From Flavobacterium fluviatile (GTDB taxonomy: Bacteria; Bacteroidota; Bacteroidia; Flavobacteriales; Flavobacteriaceae), in the NCBI RefSeq assembly GCF_010645065.1, contig NZ_JAADZW010000001.1:372001-436000 (forward strand): 64,000 nt of DNA. The letters run 5' to 3'. Shown one piece after another: positions 26,208 through 35,846 of this stretch. Within the stretch, counting starts at the first letter, position 1. The number at the start of each line of letters is the position of its first letter. The position numbers and the translations under genes are program-made. Below the pieces are notes generated by a model that saw only the letters and a program-made list of their open reading frames with translations, was not told the DNA's origin and ran no database searches.

Positions 26208-27041
26208 ATGGATTGGAAAACTGTCAGAGAATTCGAAGATATAACATATAAAAAATGCAATGGTGTAGCAAGAATCGCTTTTAACAGACCAAATGTCAGG
26301 AATGCTTTTCGCCCAAAAACTACATCAGAATTATACCAGGCTTTTTACGATGCACAGGAAGATACGTCAATAGGGGTGGTTTTATTATCTGCAGAAGGTC
26401 CTTCAACAAAAGACGGAATCTATTCTTTTTGCAGCGGAGGAGATCAAAATGCACGCGGACATCAGGGCTATGTGGGAGATGACGGACAACACCGTTTAAA
26501 TATTCTTGAAGTACAGCGATTAATCCGTTTTATGCCAAAAGTTGTAATTGCAGTTGTACCGGGCTGGGCAGTTGGCGGCGGACATAGCTTACATGTAGTC
26601 TGCGATATGACGCTTGCAAGCAAAGAACATGCTATTTTTAAACAAACTGACGCAGATGTAACCAGTTTTGACGGTGGATACGGATCAGCTTACCTGGCTA
26701 AAATGGTTGGTCAGAAAAAGGCACGTGAAATCTTCTTTTTAGGAAGAAATTATTCGGCTCAGGAAGCTTTCGAAATGGGAATGGTAAATGCCGTGATTCC
26801 TCATGATGAACTCGAAGCAACCGCATACGAATGGGCGCAGGAAATCCTTCAAAAATCTCCAACGTCTATAAAAATGCTAAAATTTGCCATGAACCTTACT
26901 GATGACGGAATGGTTGGTCAGCAGGTTTTTGCAGGCGAAGCAACCCGACTGGCTTATATGACTGAAGAAGCAAAAGAGGGAAGAAATGCCTTTTTAGAAA
27001 AGAGGAAGCCGAATTTTGGCGAAAACAAATGGCTTCCATAG
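26208..27041 (+). CDS. menB: 1,4-dihydroxy-2-naphthoyl-CoA synthase
   Basis: This 277-residue crotonase-fold enzyme closes the second ring of the naphthoquinone in menaquinone synthesis. MenB marks visible are RIAFNRPNVRNAFRPKTTSEL, FCSGGDQNARG (oxyanion-hole region), WAVGGGHSLHVVCDMTLA and TDADVTSFDGGYGSAYLAKM, with the aspartate and tyrosine conserved in MenB. The C-terminus KRKPNFGENKWLP is also typical, and the length is normal. menA follows 98 bp downstream, consecutive in the same pathway, so an operon is likely. Confidence 0.95.
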   Translation: MDWKTVREFEDITYKKCNGVARIAFNRPNVRNAFRPKTTSELYQAFYDAQEDTSIGVVLLSAEGPSTKDGIYSFCSGGDQNARGHQGYVGDDGQHRLNILEVQRLIRFMPKVVIAVVPGWAVGGGHSLHVVCDMTLASKEHAIFKQTDADVTSFDGGYGSAYLAKMVGQKKAREIFFLGRNYSAQEAFEMGMVNAVIPHDELEATAYEWAQEILQKSPTSIKMLKFAMNLTDDGMVGQQVFAGEATRLAYMTEEAKEGRNAFLEKRKPNFGENKWLP

Positions 27042-27049
27042 ATTAAAAA

Positions 27050-27118
27050 AACTGTTTCAGGTTTCAAGTTTAATGTTACACGTTCTGTAAAAAAAACCTG
27101 AAACCTGAAACCTGAAAC
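27050..27118 (+). repeat. TGAAACC heptamer repeat with inverted copy
   Basis: Between menB and menA the sequence GTTTCAGGTTTCAAG near the left end is answered by about three tandem CCTGAAA heptamers (27096-27117) on the right. Transcripts could fold into a long hairpin. Similar iterated TGAAACC sequences are common between Flavobacterium genes. It may act as a weak terminator or mRNA-stabilising stem between the two cistrons. Confidence 0.6.
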
Positions 27119-27139
27119 TAAATAAACTAAAAAAACAGA

Positions 27140-28102
27140 ATGAAACACTGGATCGAAGCCGCCAGATTGCGCACATTACCTTTATCAGTTTCCGGAATCA
27201 TAGTAGGAAGCATTTATGCCTTATCTAATCCAACCGAAACTATCAATACACCAACAGAAGTATTCAGCTGGAAAGTTTTTGGCTTTGCACTTTTAACAAC
27301 ACTGGGTTTACAGATTTTATCCAATTTCGCAAATGATTACGGAGATGGAGTAAAAGGCACTGATAATGCCGACAGAGTAGGCCCTCAAAGAGCTATCCAA
27401 AGTGGTGTAATAACACCGCAGGCTATGAAAAAAGCAATTGTAATCACTTCATTACTAACACTTTTGTCTGCAATTATCCTGATATACTTTGCTTTTGGAG
27501 AAAATAATTTTGGGTATTCTATCTTTTTCTTACTATTGGGAGTCGCAGCAATTGCTTCGGCAATTCGTTATACAGTTGGTAATTCTGCTTATGGCTATAA
27601 AGGGTTTGGAGATGTATTTGTTTTCGTTTTCTTCGGACTTGTAAGTACTTTGGGCGTTAATTTTCTGCATACCAAAGAAGTTGATCCGCTGTTGATTTTA
27701 CCGGCCATATCAATTGGCTTATTAAGCGTGGGAGTTTTAAACCTGAATAATATGCGTGATGAAGAGTCAGACAGAAAATCAGGAAAGAACACTATTGTAG
27801 TCCAGATAGGCGGAACACAAGCTAAAATTTATCACTTTTCATTAATTATTGCTGCAATGCTTTTAGTGATTATTTTTGCTGTTTTAAGCAATTATCGATT
27901 TGATCAGTATCTTTTTCTAGTGGCGTATATACCTTTAACTAAACATTTAATTACCGTTTATAAAAATCAGAATCCTAAACTGTTAGATCCGGAATTAAAA
28001 AAACTGGCACTGAGCACTTTTTTACTTTCTGTATTATTAACAGTTTGTATGATTTCATTGATTTCAGACATTATTGTAAATCTTTTTTTAGGAGGAAGAT
28101 AA
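27140..28102 (+). CDS. menA: 1,4-dihydroxy-2-naphthoate polyprenyltransferase
   Basis: This 320-residue integral membrane enzyme of the UbiA superfamily attaches the isoprenoid tail to dihydroxynaphthoate, giving demethylmenaquinone. The two Asp-rich motifs are visible: NFANDYGDGVKGTDNADRVG (about 66-85) and LNNMRDEESDRKSGKNT (about 200-216). It begins MKHWIEAARLRTLPLS, typical of MenA, and has eight to nine membrane spans. It sits with menB and before a 26-bp gap to the MBL-fold hydrolase. Confidence 0.95.
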   Translation: MKHWIEAARLRTLPLSVSGIIVGSIYALSNPTETINTPTEVFSWKVFGFALLTTLGLQILSNFANDYGDGVKGTDNADRVGPQRAIQSGVITPQAMKKAIVITSLLTLLSAIILIYFAFGENNFGYSIFFLLLGVAAIASAIRYTVGNSAYGYKGFGDVFVFVFFGLVSTLGVNFLHTKEVDPLLILPAISIGLLSVGVLNLNNMRDEESDRKSGKNTIVVQIGGTQAKIYHFSLIIAAMLLVIIFAVLSNYRFDQYLFLVAYIPLTKHLITVYKNQNPKLLDPELKKLALSTFLLSVLLTVCMISLISDIIVNLFLGGR

Positions 28103-28127
28103 TTGTTTCACTTTAAAATTTATCAAA

Positions 28128-28805
28128 ATGAAAATTACATTTTACGGTCATGCATCTTTAGCAATCGAAGTAGGAGGAAAAAATATTATAGTTGATCCGT
28201 TTATTACTGCAAATCCGGAAGCGGCATCAATAAATTTACAAAACTTAAAGGCAGATTATATTTTATTGACACACGCACATAACGACCACATTTTGGATGT
28301 TGAGGCTCTCGCACAACTAACCAATGCAGTGATTGTATCAAATGCAGAAATTGCTGAGTATTACAATAAATTAGGATTTAAAACGCATCCAATGAACCAT
28401 GGAGGAAGCTGGAAATTCGATTTTGGAAAAGTAAAATATGTCAGTGCTATTCACTCAAGTTCTTTTCCTGACGGCACATACGGAGGAAATCCCGGAGGTT
28501 TTGTAATCGAAGGCGAACACAAAAACATCTATATCGCCGGAGATACAGCATTGACAATGGATATGAAACTGATTCCTTTGCGAACAAAACTGGATTTAGC
28601 CATTTTACCTATCGGAGATAATTTCACGATGGATGTTGAAGATGCCATTATTGCTTCTGATTTTATAGAATGCGACAAAATCCTGGGTTATCACTATGAC
28701 ACATTTGGTTATATCAAAATCAATCATGAAGAAGCAATCCGCAAATTTTTTGATAAAGGAAAGGATTTAATGCTTCTGGAAATAGGGGAGTCAATCGAAC
28801 TTTAA
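28128..28805 (+). CDS. Metallo-beta-lactamase-fold hydrolase (UPF0173 family)
   Basis: This 225-residue metal-dependent hydrolase starts MKITFYGHASLAIEVGGKNI. The metal-binding motif LLTHAHNDHILDVEA (HxHxDH) is complete. Further ligands are seen in KYVSAIHSSSFPDGTYGG, IYIAGDTALTMDMK and KILGYHYDTFGYI. The family is widespread, with no assigned physiological substrate. It lies 25 bp after menA and is probably cotranscribed, but a role in menaquinone synthesis is not implied. Confidence 0.88.
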   Translation: MKITFYGHASLAIEVGGKNIIVDPFITANPEAASINLQNLKADYILLTHAHNDHILDVEALAQLTNAVIVSNAEIAEYYNKLGFKTHPMNHGGSWKFDFGKVKYVSAIHSSSFPDGTYGGNPGGFVIEGEHKNIYIAGDTALTMDMKLIPLRTKLDLAILPIGDNFTMDVEDAIIASDFIECDKILGYHYDTFGYIKINHEEAIRKFFDKGKDLMLLEIGESIEL

Positions 28806-28829
28806 AATCGTTTTTTCATTTATAAGAAG

Positions 28830-28911
28830 CTCTTTCCTGCTCTCCGCTTAATCTTTTGTGGCGAACCCCGCCACAAAAGGATAACGCTTCGATCAGGGCT
28901 AGGGCTTTAGT
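28830..28911 (+). repeat. Hairpin repeat element (REP-like)
   Basis: CTTTTGTGGCG (28853-28863) and CGCCACAAAAG (28869-28879) form a perfect 11-bp stem around AACCC. GC-rich flanks, CCTGCTCTCCGCTTAA on the left and TAACGCTTCGATCAGGGCTA on the right, contrast with the AT-rich surroundings. It looks like a dispersed flavobacterial palindromic element. It interrupts an in-frame upstream extension of the helicase gene. Confidence 0.55.
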
Positions 28912-28999
28912 TTTCATAAGAAGTTTAATTTCTTTAGAAAAAAACATACAATCCACGCAACAAGTGGTACAATTTATTCAAAAATCTAAAACAAAAACA

Positions 29000-30334
29000 A
29001 TGTCTAAGCAATTTGCATCATTAGGAATTTCAGCACCAATTTTAAAAGCATTAAGCGAACTGAACATTGTTGAACCAACCGAAATTCAGCAAAAAACAAT
29101 TCCGCTACTTTTATCTGAAACTCATGATCTGGTAGGCTTAGCCAAAACCGGAACCGGAAAAACTGCTGCTTTCGGACTGCCTTTATTACAATTAATCGAC
29201 ACAAAATCATCTTTTGTCCAGGCTGTCATATTAGCACCAACAAGAGAACTTGGACAACAGATTTTTAAGAATCTGGAAGATTTTTCAAAGCATATTCCAA
29301 ATATTTCTATCGCATCTGTTTGCGGTGGAATCCCAATAAAACCTCAAATCGAACGGCTTACGAATCCAACACATATTGTTGTGGCAACTCCCGGACGTTT
29401 AATTGATTTGATTCAGCGAAAAGCAGTCGATTTAAAACAAACCCAATATTTGGTTTTAGACGAAGCAGACGAAATGGTTGCGATCCTAAAAGAGAGTCTG
29501 GACGAAATCATTGCAGAGCTTCCTAAAAAACACCGTACAGTATTGTTTTCCGCAACTCTGCCGGGAACTATCAAACAGCTAATTCAGAATTATTTAAACA
29601 AAAATGTAGTTCAGATTAGCGCCAATATGGAAACAGTTGGCAACCAGGGAATAGACCATGAATACATTGTAGTTGATCCTATTGAAAAATTAGATGTTCT
29701 GATGCATTTTTTAAATTCAAAAGAGGGAGAACGTGGTATTATTTTCTGCAAAACTAAAGCTGCAGTTAATAAACTGGCTAAAAATCTGGCTATAAACCGT
29801 TTTTCATCTGGCGCGCTTCACGGCAGTTTGTCACAGGGAATCCGTGACAGAATTATGGAGCAGTTTCGTGAAGGGCATATCAATATTTTAGTTGCAACTG
29901 ATTTGGCAGCAAGAGGAATCGATGTAAAAGAAATTTCTTATGTTGTAAATTATCATTTGCCTGACACTTACGAAAATTATGTCCACAGAAGCGGGAGAAC
30001 TGCAAGGGCAGGAGCAAAGGGACTTTCTCTGACAGTTTTACAACAGGAAGAAGTTGCTGAAATTGCAGAATTTGAAAGAGAGCTGGGTTTGAAATTTACT
30101 GAATTCAAAAAACCTACTACAATAAGTCTTGAAGAAAACAACACATTGCTCTGGGCAAAACAAATTTTTAAAACAAAACCAAATCACGATATTTCAGATG
30201 AATTGAAAACAAAAATCAAAACTGTTTTTCATCATCTTACAAAAGACGAGCTAATTGAAAAATTACTGGCGAATTATGTTTTACAGAATAAAGTTGAAAT
30301 AACTGAAAAGCCTGCCAAAAAGTTCAAAAAATAG
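29000..30334 (+). CDS. DEAD-box ATP-dependent RNA helicase
   Basis: This 444-residue helicase would remodel RNA duplexes, for example in ribosome assembly or mRNA decay. Motifs in order: the Q region with VEPTEIQQKTIP, AKTGTGKT (Walker A), PTRELGQQ, TPGRLIDL, DEAD, FSATLPG, ATDLAARGIDV and HRSGRTARAG. The C-terminal extension is short and basic, ending EKPAKKFKK. The frame is open back to 28856, but that stretch is the GC-rich repeat; ATG at 29000 (MSKQFASLGI) is the natural DEAD-box start. Confidence 0.93.
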   Translation: MSKQFASLGISAPILKALSELNIVEPTEIQQKTIPLLLSETHDLVGLAKTGTGKTAAFGLPLLQLIDTKSSFVQAVILAPTRELGQQIFKNLEDFSKHIPNISIASVCGGIPIKPQIERLTNPTHIVVATPGRLIDLIQRKAVDLKQTQYLVLDEADEMVAILKESLDEIIAELPKKHRTVLFSATLPGTIKQLIQNYLNKNVVQISANMETVGNQGIDHEYIVVDPIEKLDVLMHFLNSKEGERGIIFCKTKAAVNKLAKNLAINRFSSGALHGSLSQGIRDRIMEQFREGHINILVATDLAARGIDVKEISYVVNYHLPDTYENYVHRSGRTARAGAKGLSLTVLQQEEVAEIAEFERELGLKFTEFKKPTTISLEENNTLLWAKQIFKTKPNHDISDELKTKIKTVFHHLTKDELIEKLLANYVLQNKVEITEKPAKKFKK

Positions 30335-30502
30335 CAATTTCAAATTTAAAATTTCAACCTAAATAGTCTTTGTAACAATATCGATATAGTTAAAAAAATC
30401 TGTTAAAAATATGAAAAGTAATGTTTTTATTGGTTTAAAAAACTAATTAATGTTGTACTTTTAAGAGGTGATTTTTTATTAAACCTACATAAAATATAAT
30501 AT

Positions 30503-31759
30503 ATGAACATAGTTATCATTGGAGGCGGTTTTGCAGGATTGAATCTGGCAAAAGAACTTCTAAATCATCCTGAAATACAAGTAACACTTGTAGATAAAAA
30601 TAATTACAATTTTTTCCCACCCCTTATATATCAGGTTGCTACGGCATTTTTAGAACCTTCAAGTATCAGTTATCCGTTTAGGAAGTTTTTTGCCGGAAAA
30701 AAGAATCTTCAGTTTCGTTTAGGTGAATTATTATCAGTTGTTCCGGCGGAAAACAAAGTAATTTTGAATAACGGTGAATTATCATATGACCACCTGGTTT
30801 TTGCAACAGGTGCCGAAACCAGTTATTTTGGTATGGAAAACGTGATGAAAAATGCCATTCCGATGAAAACTTTAAATGATGCCATCGTAATGCGAAATAC
30901 ATTGCTTAAAAATCTGGAAAAAGCAGCAATCTGCAAAGAAATCCGTAAGCGTCGTAAATTACTGACTATTGTTGTAGCCGGTGGAGGACCGACAGGAGTA
31001 GAGGTTTCAGGGATGTTTGCAGAGATGCGAAAAAATATTCTGTTAAAGGAATATCCAGAATTAGAAACTACAGCAAGTAATATTTATTTGGTTGATGGAG
31101 GAGACGCACTGCTTGCACCAATGAGTGAGGCTTCTCAAAAAGATACTTTAGAGGCACTTACAAAATTAGGTGTTGTTGTTAAATTGAACAGCAAGGTAAC
31201 AGATTACGTAGATGACACTGTGTATTTTGAAAATGGAGAAACAATTAAGACTAAAAATTTAATATGGGCTGCAGGTGTTACTGCAAAAATATTTGAAGGA
31301 ATGCCAGCCGAAAGTTATGGCCGCGGAAGAAGAATGGCTACTGACGCTTTTAACAAAGTGAATGCTACAGAAAATATATATGCTATCGGTGATACAGCTA
31401 TTTTAACTGCTGATAAAAACTTCCCTGATGGCCATCCTCAGGTAGCGCAGGTTGCCATACAACAAGGAATAAACCTGGCTAAAAACTTCAAAGCAACACT
31501 TCATAACAAACCGCTTAAACCTTTTATTTACAATGATAAAGGCTCTATGGCGATTATAGGAAAAAACAAAGCTGTAGTTGATTTGCCAAATCCTAAATGG
31601 CATTTCAAAGGATTCTTTGCCTGGTTTATCTGGCTATTTGTCCATTTAATTTCATTGATTACTTACAGAAACAGATTAAATACATTTTACAACTGGATGG
31701 TTGCTTATTTTGCAAGAGACCAGTCTCTTAGAATGATCATCAGACCAGATAAAAAATAG
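30503..31759 (+). CDS. ndh: Type II NADH:quinone oxidoreductase
   Basis: This 418-residue flavoprotein passes electrons from NADH to menaquinone without pumping protons. The FAD-binding motif VIIGGGFAGLNLAKEL is at the N-terminus. The NAD-binding motif VVAGGGPTGVEVSGMFAEM is at about 155-173. A second FAD motif NIYAIGDTAILTADK is near 295, and the quinone-binding block HPQVAQVAIQQGINLAKN is near 314. The C-terminus has a hydrophobic amphipathic part (FFAWFIWLFVHLISLITYRN) that anchors the enzyme to the membrane. A terminator follows directly. Confidence 0.92.
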   Translation: MNIVIIGGGFAGLNLAKELLNHPEIQVTLVDKNNYNFFPPLIYQVATAFLEPSSISYPFRKFFAGKKNLQFRLGELLSVVPAENKVILNNGELSYDHLVFATGAETSYFGMENVMKNAIPMKTLNDAIVMRNTLLKNLEKAAICKEIRKRRKLLTIVVAGGGPTGVEVSGMFAEMRKNILLKEYPELETTASNIYLVDGGDALLAPMSEASQKDTLEALTKLGVVVKLNSKVTDYVDDTVYFENGETIKTKNLIWAAGVTAKIFEGMPAESYGRGRRMATDAFNKVNATENIYAIGDTAILTADKNFPDGHPQVAQVAIQQGINLAKNFKATLHNKPLKPFIYNDKGSMAIIGKNKAVVDLPNPKWHFKGFFAWFIWLFVHLISLITYRNRLNTFYNWMVAYFARDQSLRMIIRPDKK

Positions 31760-31763
31760 CTAT

Positions 31764-31803
31764 AAAAAAAATCCGGAATTTAGAAATTCCGGATTTTTTT
31801 TTT
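31764..31803. terminator. Bidirectional terminator between ndh and the exporter gene
   Basis: ATCCGGAATTT (31771-31781) and AAATTCCGGAT (31784-31794) form a perfect 11-bp stem with a 2-nt centre. There are eight or more T residues after it on + and an A-run before it, giving a T-run on -. It separates two convergent genes. Confidence 0.9.
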
Positions 31804-31804
31804 A

Positions 31805-33031
31805 TTAATGACCAATCTTAATTTCATCTCCAGATATTGCTATTTTTTGTTTTATAAAACGTTTTCCAATATTCAGAATTATAAATGCCAAAATAGTGGT
31901 AGATGTCATAATGACAACCATTGGCACAACAGAATCCTTAACAAATATACCGACAGCAAACGAAGCTAAAGCACCTAAACCAAGCTGGATTGCCCCCATA
32001 AGAGCAGAAGCGCTTCCGGCATTTTTAGCAAAAGGAGCAATCGTAAGTCCGGCGGTATTAGGATTTGAGATACCAAGGCAGCCTAGAAACAGAAACAACA
32101 TCCCGATAGTTCCGTACAATCCCAAAAGATTATTCAATGAAAGAATCAAAAAAAGGATACTTATTACCGACTGTGCAATTAAAGCACAAAATATCATCTG
32201 CTCACTCGAAAATTTCTTTAATAAAACCGAATTTAACTGACTGGAGCCAATAAAACTTACAGACATAAAAGCAAAAATCCAACCGTATGTTTTAGCATCA
32301 ACATGGTAAATATCCATAAAAACAATAGGAGAGGCCGCTACGTATGAAAATAATCCGGAAAAAGCGATTGAACCTGTAAACGCATAAGTAAAAAATTGCG
32401 GATTTTTAAGCACTTTTAAAAAGTTTGTAATAATTGGTTTTGGCTTTAATGAAATCGAAGTGTCCGGTTTATAAGTATTTGGCAAACCTATTTGAGACGC
32501 TGCAAGAATAGCAATACCCATGCACATTAATATTAAAAACACGAAATGCCAGCCATAATCTTCGGTTACATAGCCGCCGATTGTAGGCGCCAACATTGGT
32601 GAAAGTCCGAGAACAAGCATCAGCAATGAAAAAACTTTAGGAATATCTTTCACGGGAAACAAATCCCTAACCATAGCAACAGAGGCTACCGTCGCGGCAC
32701 AACTGCCAACTGCCTGTATGAACCGAAGAAGTATAAATGTATCGATATCCGCAACATACACACATCCCAAAGAAGCCAGAATATAAACCATCAAACCTGC
32801 GAATAAAGGTTTTTTTCGACCAAACCGGTCTAATAATGGACCATACAGCAGCTGCCCTGCAGAAATTCCGATAAAATAACTGGACAAACTCATAGAAACT
32901 TTCGCAACAGTAGTATTTAAATCTGCAGCTATCCCTGAAAATCCAGGCAGATACATGTCGATTGAAAATGGACCAAGAGCGGTTAAAGAGCCTAAAATCA
33001 GTATTAATTTGAAATATTTTTTTGTTGTCAT
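31805..33031 (-). CDS. Bcr/CflA-type multidrug exporter (MFS)
   Basis: This 408-residue major facilitator protein has about 12 membrane spans and is a proton-driven exporter. The N-terminus LILGSLTALGPFSIDMYLPG is the Bcr/CflA signature. The motif GPLLDRFGRKKPL lies between spans 2 and 3 and RFIQAVGSCAATVASVAMVR in span 4, as in drug:H+ antiporter-1 members. LGLSPMLAPTIGGYV is span 5. Substrates cannot be read from sequence; bicyclomycin and sulfonamide export are known for relatives. Confidence 0.9.
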   Translation of the reverse strand: MTTKKYFKLILILGSLTALGPFSIDMYLPGFSGIAADLNTTVAKVSMSLSSYFIGISAGQLLYGPLLDRFGRKKPLFAGLMVYILASLGCVYVADIDTFILLRFIQAVGSCAATVASVAMVRDLFPVKDIPKVFSLLMLVLGLSPMLAPTIGGYVTEDYGWHFVFLILMCMGIAILAASQIGLPNTYKPDTSISLKPKPIITNFLKVLKNPQFFTYAFTGSIAFSGLFSYVAASPIVFMDIYHVDAKTYGWIFAFMSVSFIGSSQLNSVLLKKFSSEQMIFCALIAQSVISILFLILSLNNLLGLYGTIGMLFLFLGCLGISNPNTAGLTIAPFAKNAGSASALMGAIQLGLGALASFAVGIFVKDSVVPMVVIMTSTTILAFIILNIGKRFIKQKIAISGDEIKIGH

Positions 33032-33174
33032 TTTCTTAAAATATCACTATAAATTTCATGCAAAGATAAATATTTACTATCTTGTTATCTATAATAATTA
33101 ATTTTTGTTCAAAAATGGTTATTATGTAAGTTTTTAAAAAAGTTTTAGAAACGATAAACTAAAAAATTATAAAC

Positions 33175-33591
33175 ATGAAAAAAATCACCTTATTCCTGAC
33201 TCTTATTTTTTCAACAATTTCATTTGCTCAAACCATAACATCAAAAATTGAAGATGTGAACACTGGTCAGTATGAACTTCTTAAAAAAGTGAATGAATAT
33301 TATCCTGATATTACACTTAACAAATCGATAACAAATTTTTATGCGGACGGAAAGATTATTGATTCACAACAGGAATTTAATTTAAAGGGTACCAAATTCT
33401 CAAGTTATAAATTAGGTATTGAACCAGACAACAAAAAATTAATATTTGAATATGTTTCATCAGAAACCGGAAAAATTTACGGTGACGTTTCAATTTTCAA
33501 AGGCAATGTTTTAAGAACAACTTTTAATGAACAAAGAAATGAAATTGAAGTTTCACTAAATGGAAAAGCTGTTTATTCGAAAAAGATTTAA
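33175..33591 (+). CDS. Small secreted protein, function unknown
   Basis: This 138-residue protein has a clear signal peptide (MKKITLFLTLIFSTISFAQ) and a small mixed alpha/beta mature part with no cysteines. No family is recognised. It has its own terminator hairpin downstream and no close neighbours in its direction, so it appears monocistronic and probably periplasmic. Confidence 0.6.
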   Translation: MKKITLFLTLIFSTISFAQTITSKIEDVNTGQYELLKKVNEYYPDITLNKSITNFYADGKIIDSQQEFNLKGTKFSSYKLGIEPDNKKLIFEYVSSETGKIYGDVSIFKGNVLRTTFNEQRNEIEVSLNGKAVYSKKI

Positions 33592-33600
33592 TAATCAACA

Positions 33601-33630
33601 AAAGCATTAAAAAAATAATGCTTTTTAATT
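33601..33630 (+). terminator. Terminator after the small secreted protein
   Basis: AAAGCATTA and TAATGCTTT form a 9-bp stem with an A-rich loop, followed by TTT. It begins 10 bp after the stop codon. Confidence 0.75.
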
Positions 33631-33928
33631 TGAATCAAATTGAATCATAATTTATATTATGTAAAATAGAAAATAAATTATCTCCTCTGTGCTAAAAAAT
33701 GATTTACTTGATATTAAAAAAATTAACTATACAAAAATTATCCTGTGTCGAATATTACAGAATATTTAATATAAAGACAATGAGCAAAATACGAAATCAA
33801 AATCTTTTAATTATTAGAAATTTTTGTAAAAAAATAAGAATTGTATAAATCAATCGTTTTGCTCATACAATATCGTATAATGATTTATTTATTTTATTAT
33901 TTTTACATTTGACTATATTAAATTTATT
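33631..33928. other. AT-rich intergenic region upstream of the cNMP/CBS protein
   Basis: About 300 bp without coding features. TACATTTG at 33904-33911 matches the -7 consensus TAnnTTTG and lies 17 bp before the ATG, but no TTG is at the proper distance. Nothing else is seen. Confidence 0.35.
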
Positions 33929-35845
33929 ATGAATACAATTGCTGAACATATTGCAGATTTTTTAAAAGAATATCCGCCATTTGATAATTTGACCTTTCAG
34001 GAACTTTTTAATATTGCAACCAATATTCGTGTAATAAATTTAGAAAAACACGCCGTATTGTTTCAAAATAATGATTTACTTCATGATAGCTTTTATGTGG
34101 TATCATCTGGAACTATCAATCTTACAACCATTGCAGATGCTGAAGAAACTATTATAAATAAATGTCATGAAGGTGATATTTTTGGTTTACGTCCTTTTTT
34201 TGCAAAAAACAATTATATGATGACAGCCAAAGCACGAGAAGAAAGTATTGTTTATGCTATTCCTATTGCTGCTTTCAGGCCGTTTGTTGCCAATAATTCG
34301 GATGTATTAAATTTTTTATTGGAAAGTTTTGCAATCAATTCACGCCACACTAAAGACAATGTAAATTCCGGAAATAAATTGGCTTCTGATAATGGATTTT
34401 ATTCTGATACACAATCAGAACTGCAATATATACAGTCACTTAGTTATAATAACGCACCTTTAACAACCACAGCTGATAAAATTGTAAAAGATGTTGCACT
34501 CTTAATGACTGATTCTATGGTTGATAATATTGTAGTGTGCGAAAACAATAATCCAATTGGCATTCTGACTGACGCTGATTTATCCTCAAAAATAGCTACA
34601 GGCCGTTATCCAATCACCGAGACTATAGATAAAATCATGTCATCGCCTGTCGTTACGGTGATAGAAAATGTTTCTTTGGCAGAAGCACAATTATTAATGC
34701 TGAAACATAATGTTACACATCTCTGTGTTACGAAAGACGGAACCAACAAATCAGCAGTTAAAGGAATTATTTCTGAACATGACTTAATTGTAGCTCAGGC
34801 CAGTAATCCAGGTGTGTTAATTAAGGAAATTAAAAGATCTCAATTACCAAAAGATTTAAAGCAGATTCGGGACCGATTATCTGATTTGATTCAGAACTCA
34901 ATACAAAAAAACATTTCAATTTCGCACGTATGCAATATTGCCAACGAAATAAATCTTGCGCTGATAAAAAGGGCAGTTGAATTAACTATTTTGGATTTGG
35001 GCTCCCCTCCTGCCCGTTTTGCGTGGCTAAGTATTGGAAGTCAGGGTAGAAAAGAACAGCTTCTGCTTACGGATCAGGACAGTATATTAATTTTTGAAGA
35101 TGTTACTCCCGAAAAGTACAGAGAAGTAAAAGATTATTTTTTAAGATTAGCCAAAAGAACTACATCATTGCTGGAAAAAGTAGGCTATGAATATTGTCCA
35201 AATGGCCATATGGCAAGTAATATGCTATGGTGTAAATCCTTGACTGACTGGATTAAACAGTATAATAGCTGGATGAATACTCCAGGTGAAAACAGTAATG
35301 ACTTAAGCAGCATTTTCTTTGATTATGAAATTGTTTTTGGCGAACCAAAAATTGAAGAAGCTATTGAAAATGTCATTTTTAAAAATGCAATTAATAATCC
35401 TTTGTTTTTTGACTTTTTAGGAAATGATGCTTTAAAACGGAATTCACCATTGAGTTTTTTCAAAAAATTCATCTTAGAGGAAGAAGGACCTCATAAAATG
35501 AAATTTGACATAAAAACGAGAGCATTAATGCCTCTAATCGATTCTGCAAGACTGTTGATACTAAGTTCAAATATTAAAGGAATCAATAACACTTATTTAA
35601 GATTTAAACAACTTGCTATTTCAGACTCTAAAAATGCTGAGATATATTTAAGCTGTGCGGAAGCGTTTCTGACGTTATTAAAATTCAGAACAGTTGAAGG
35701 GTTGAAAAATGACGACTCAGGTCAATATATAAATATTAAAGAATTATCGAAAACAGATAAAGAGAAATTAAAAAATGCATTGGCTCCAATGCGTGATTTA
35801 GAGGAATTAATTAAAAGTAAATTTCAACTTACACAATTTTCATAA
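33929..35845 (+). CDS. cNMP-binding / CBS / DUF294 nucleotidyltransferase-like protein
   Basis: This 638-residue cytoplasmic regulatory protein has a cyclic-nucleotide-binding-like domain (about 15-130, with GDIFGLRPFF), paired CBS domains (about 170-290), a DUF294 nucleotidyltransferase-like domain (about 305-440) and a DUF294 C-terminal domain (about 475-625). The nucleotidyltransferase motif reads SIGSQGRKEQLLLTDQDSIL with the paired acidic residues. The architecture resembles GlnD-like sensors and is often found near acetate or organic-acid uptake genes; which ligand it senses here is unknown. It is followed after 1 bp by the exonuclease gene, so translation is probably coupled. Confidence 0.88.
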   Translation: MNTIAEHIADFLKEYPPFDNLTFQELFNIATNIRVINLEKHAVLFQNNDLLHDSFYVVSSGTINLTTIADAEETIINKCHEGDIFGLRPFFAKNNYMMTAKAREESIVYAIPIAAFRPFVANNSDVLNFLLESFAINSRHTKDNVNSGNKLASDNGFYSDTQSELQYIQSLSYNNAPLTTTADKIVKDVALLMTDSMVDNIVVCENNNPIGILTDADLSSKIATGRYPITETIDKIMSSPVVTVIENVSLAEAQLLMLKHNVTHLCVTKDGTNKSAVKGIISEHDLIVAQASNPGVLIKEIKRSQLPKDLKQIRDRLSDLIQNSIQKNISISHVCNIANEINLALIKRAVELTILDLGSPPARFAWLSIGSQGRKEQLLLTDQDSILIFEDVTPEKYREVKDYFLRLAKRTTSLLEKVGYEYCPNGHMASNMLWCKSLTDWIKQYNSWMNTPGENSNDLSSIFFDYEIVFGEPKIEEAIENVIFKNAINNPLFFDFLGNDALKRNSPLSFFKKFILEEEGPHKMKFDIKTRALMPLIDSARLLILSSNIKGINNTYLRFKQLAISDSKNAEIYLSCAEAFLTLLKFRTVEGLKNDDSGQYINIKELSKTDKEKLKNALAPMRDLEELIKSKFQLTQFS

Positions 35846-35846
35846 T

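Noticed and set aside
28856..28999. N-terminal extension of the DEAD-box helicase by 48 codons
   Set aside because: This stretch is the GC-rich hairpin repeat plus non-conserved sequence. DEAD-box proteins begin near MSKQFASLGI.
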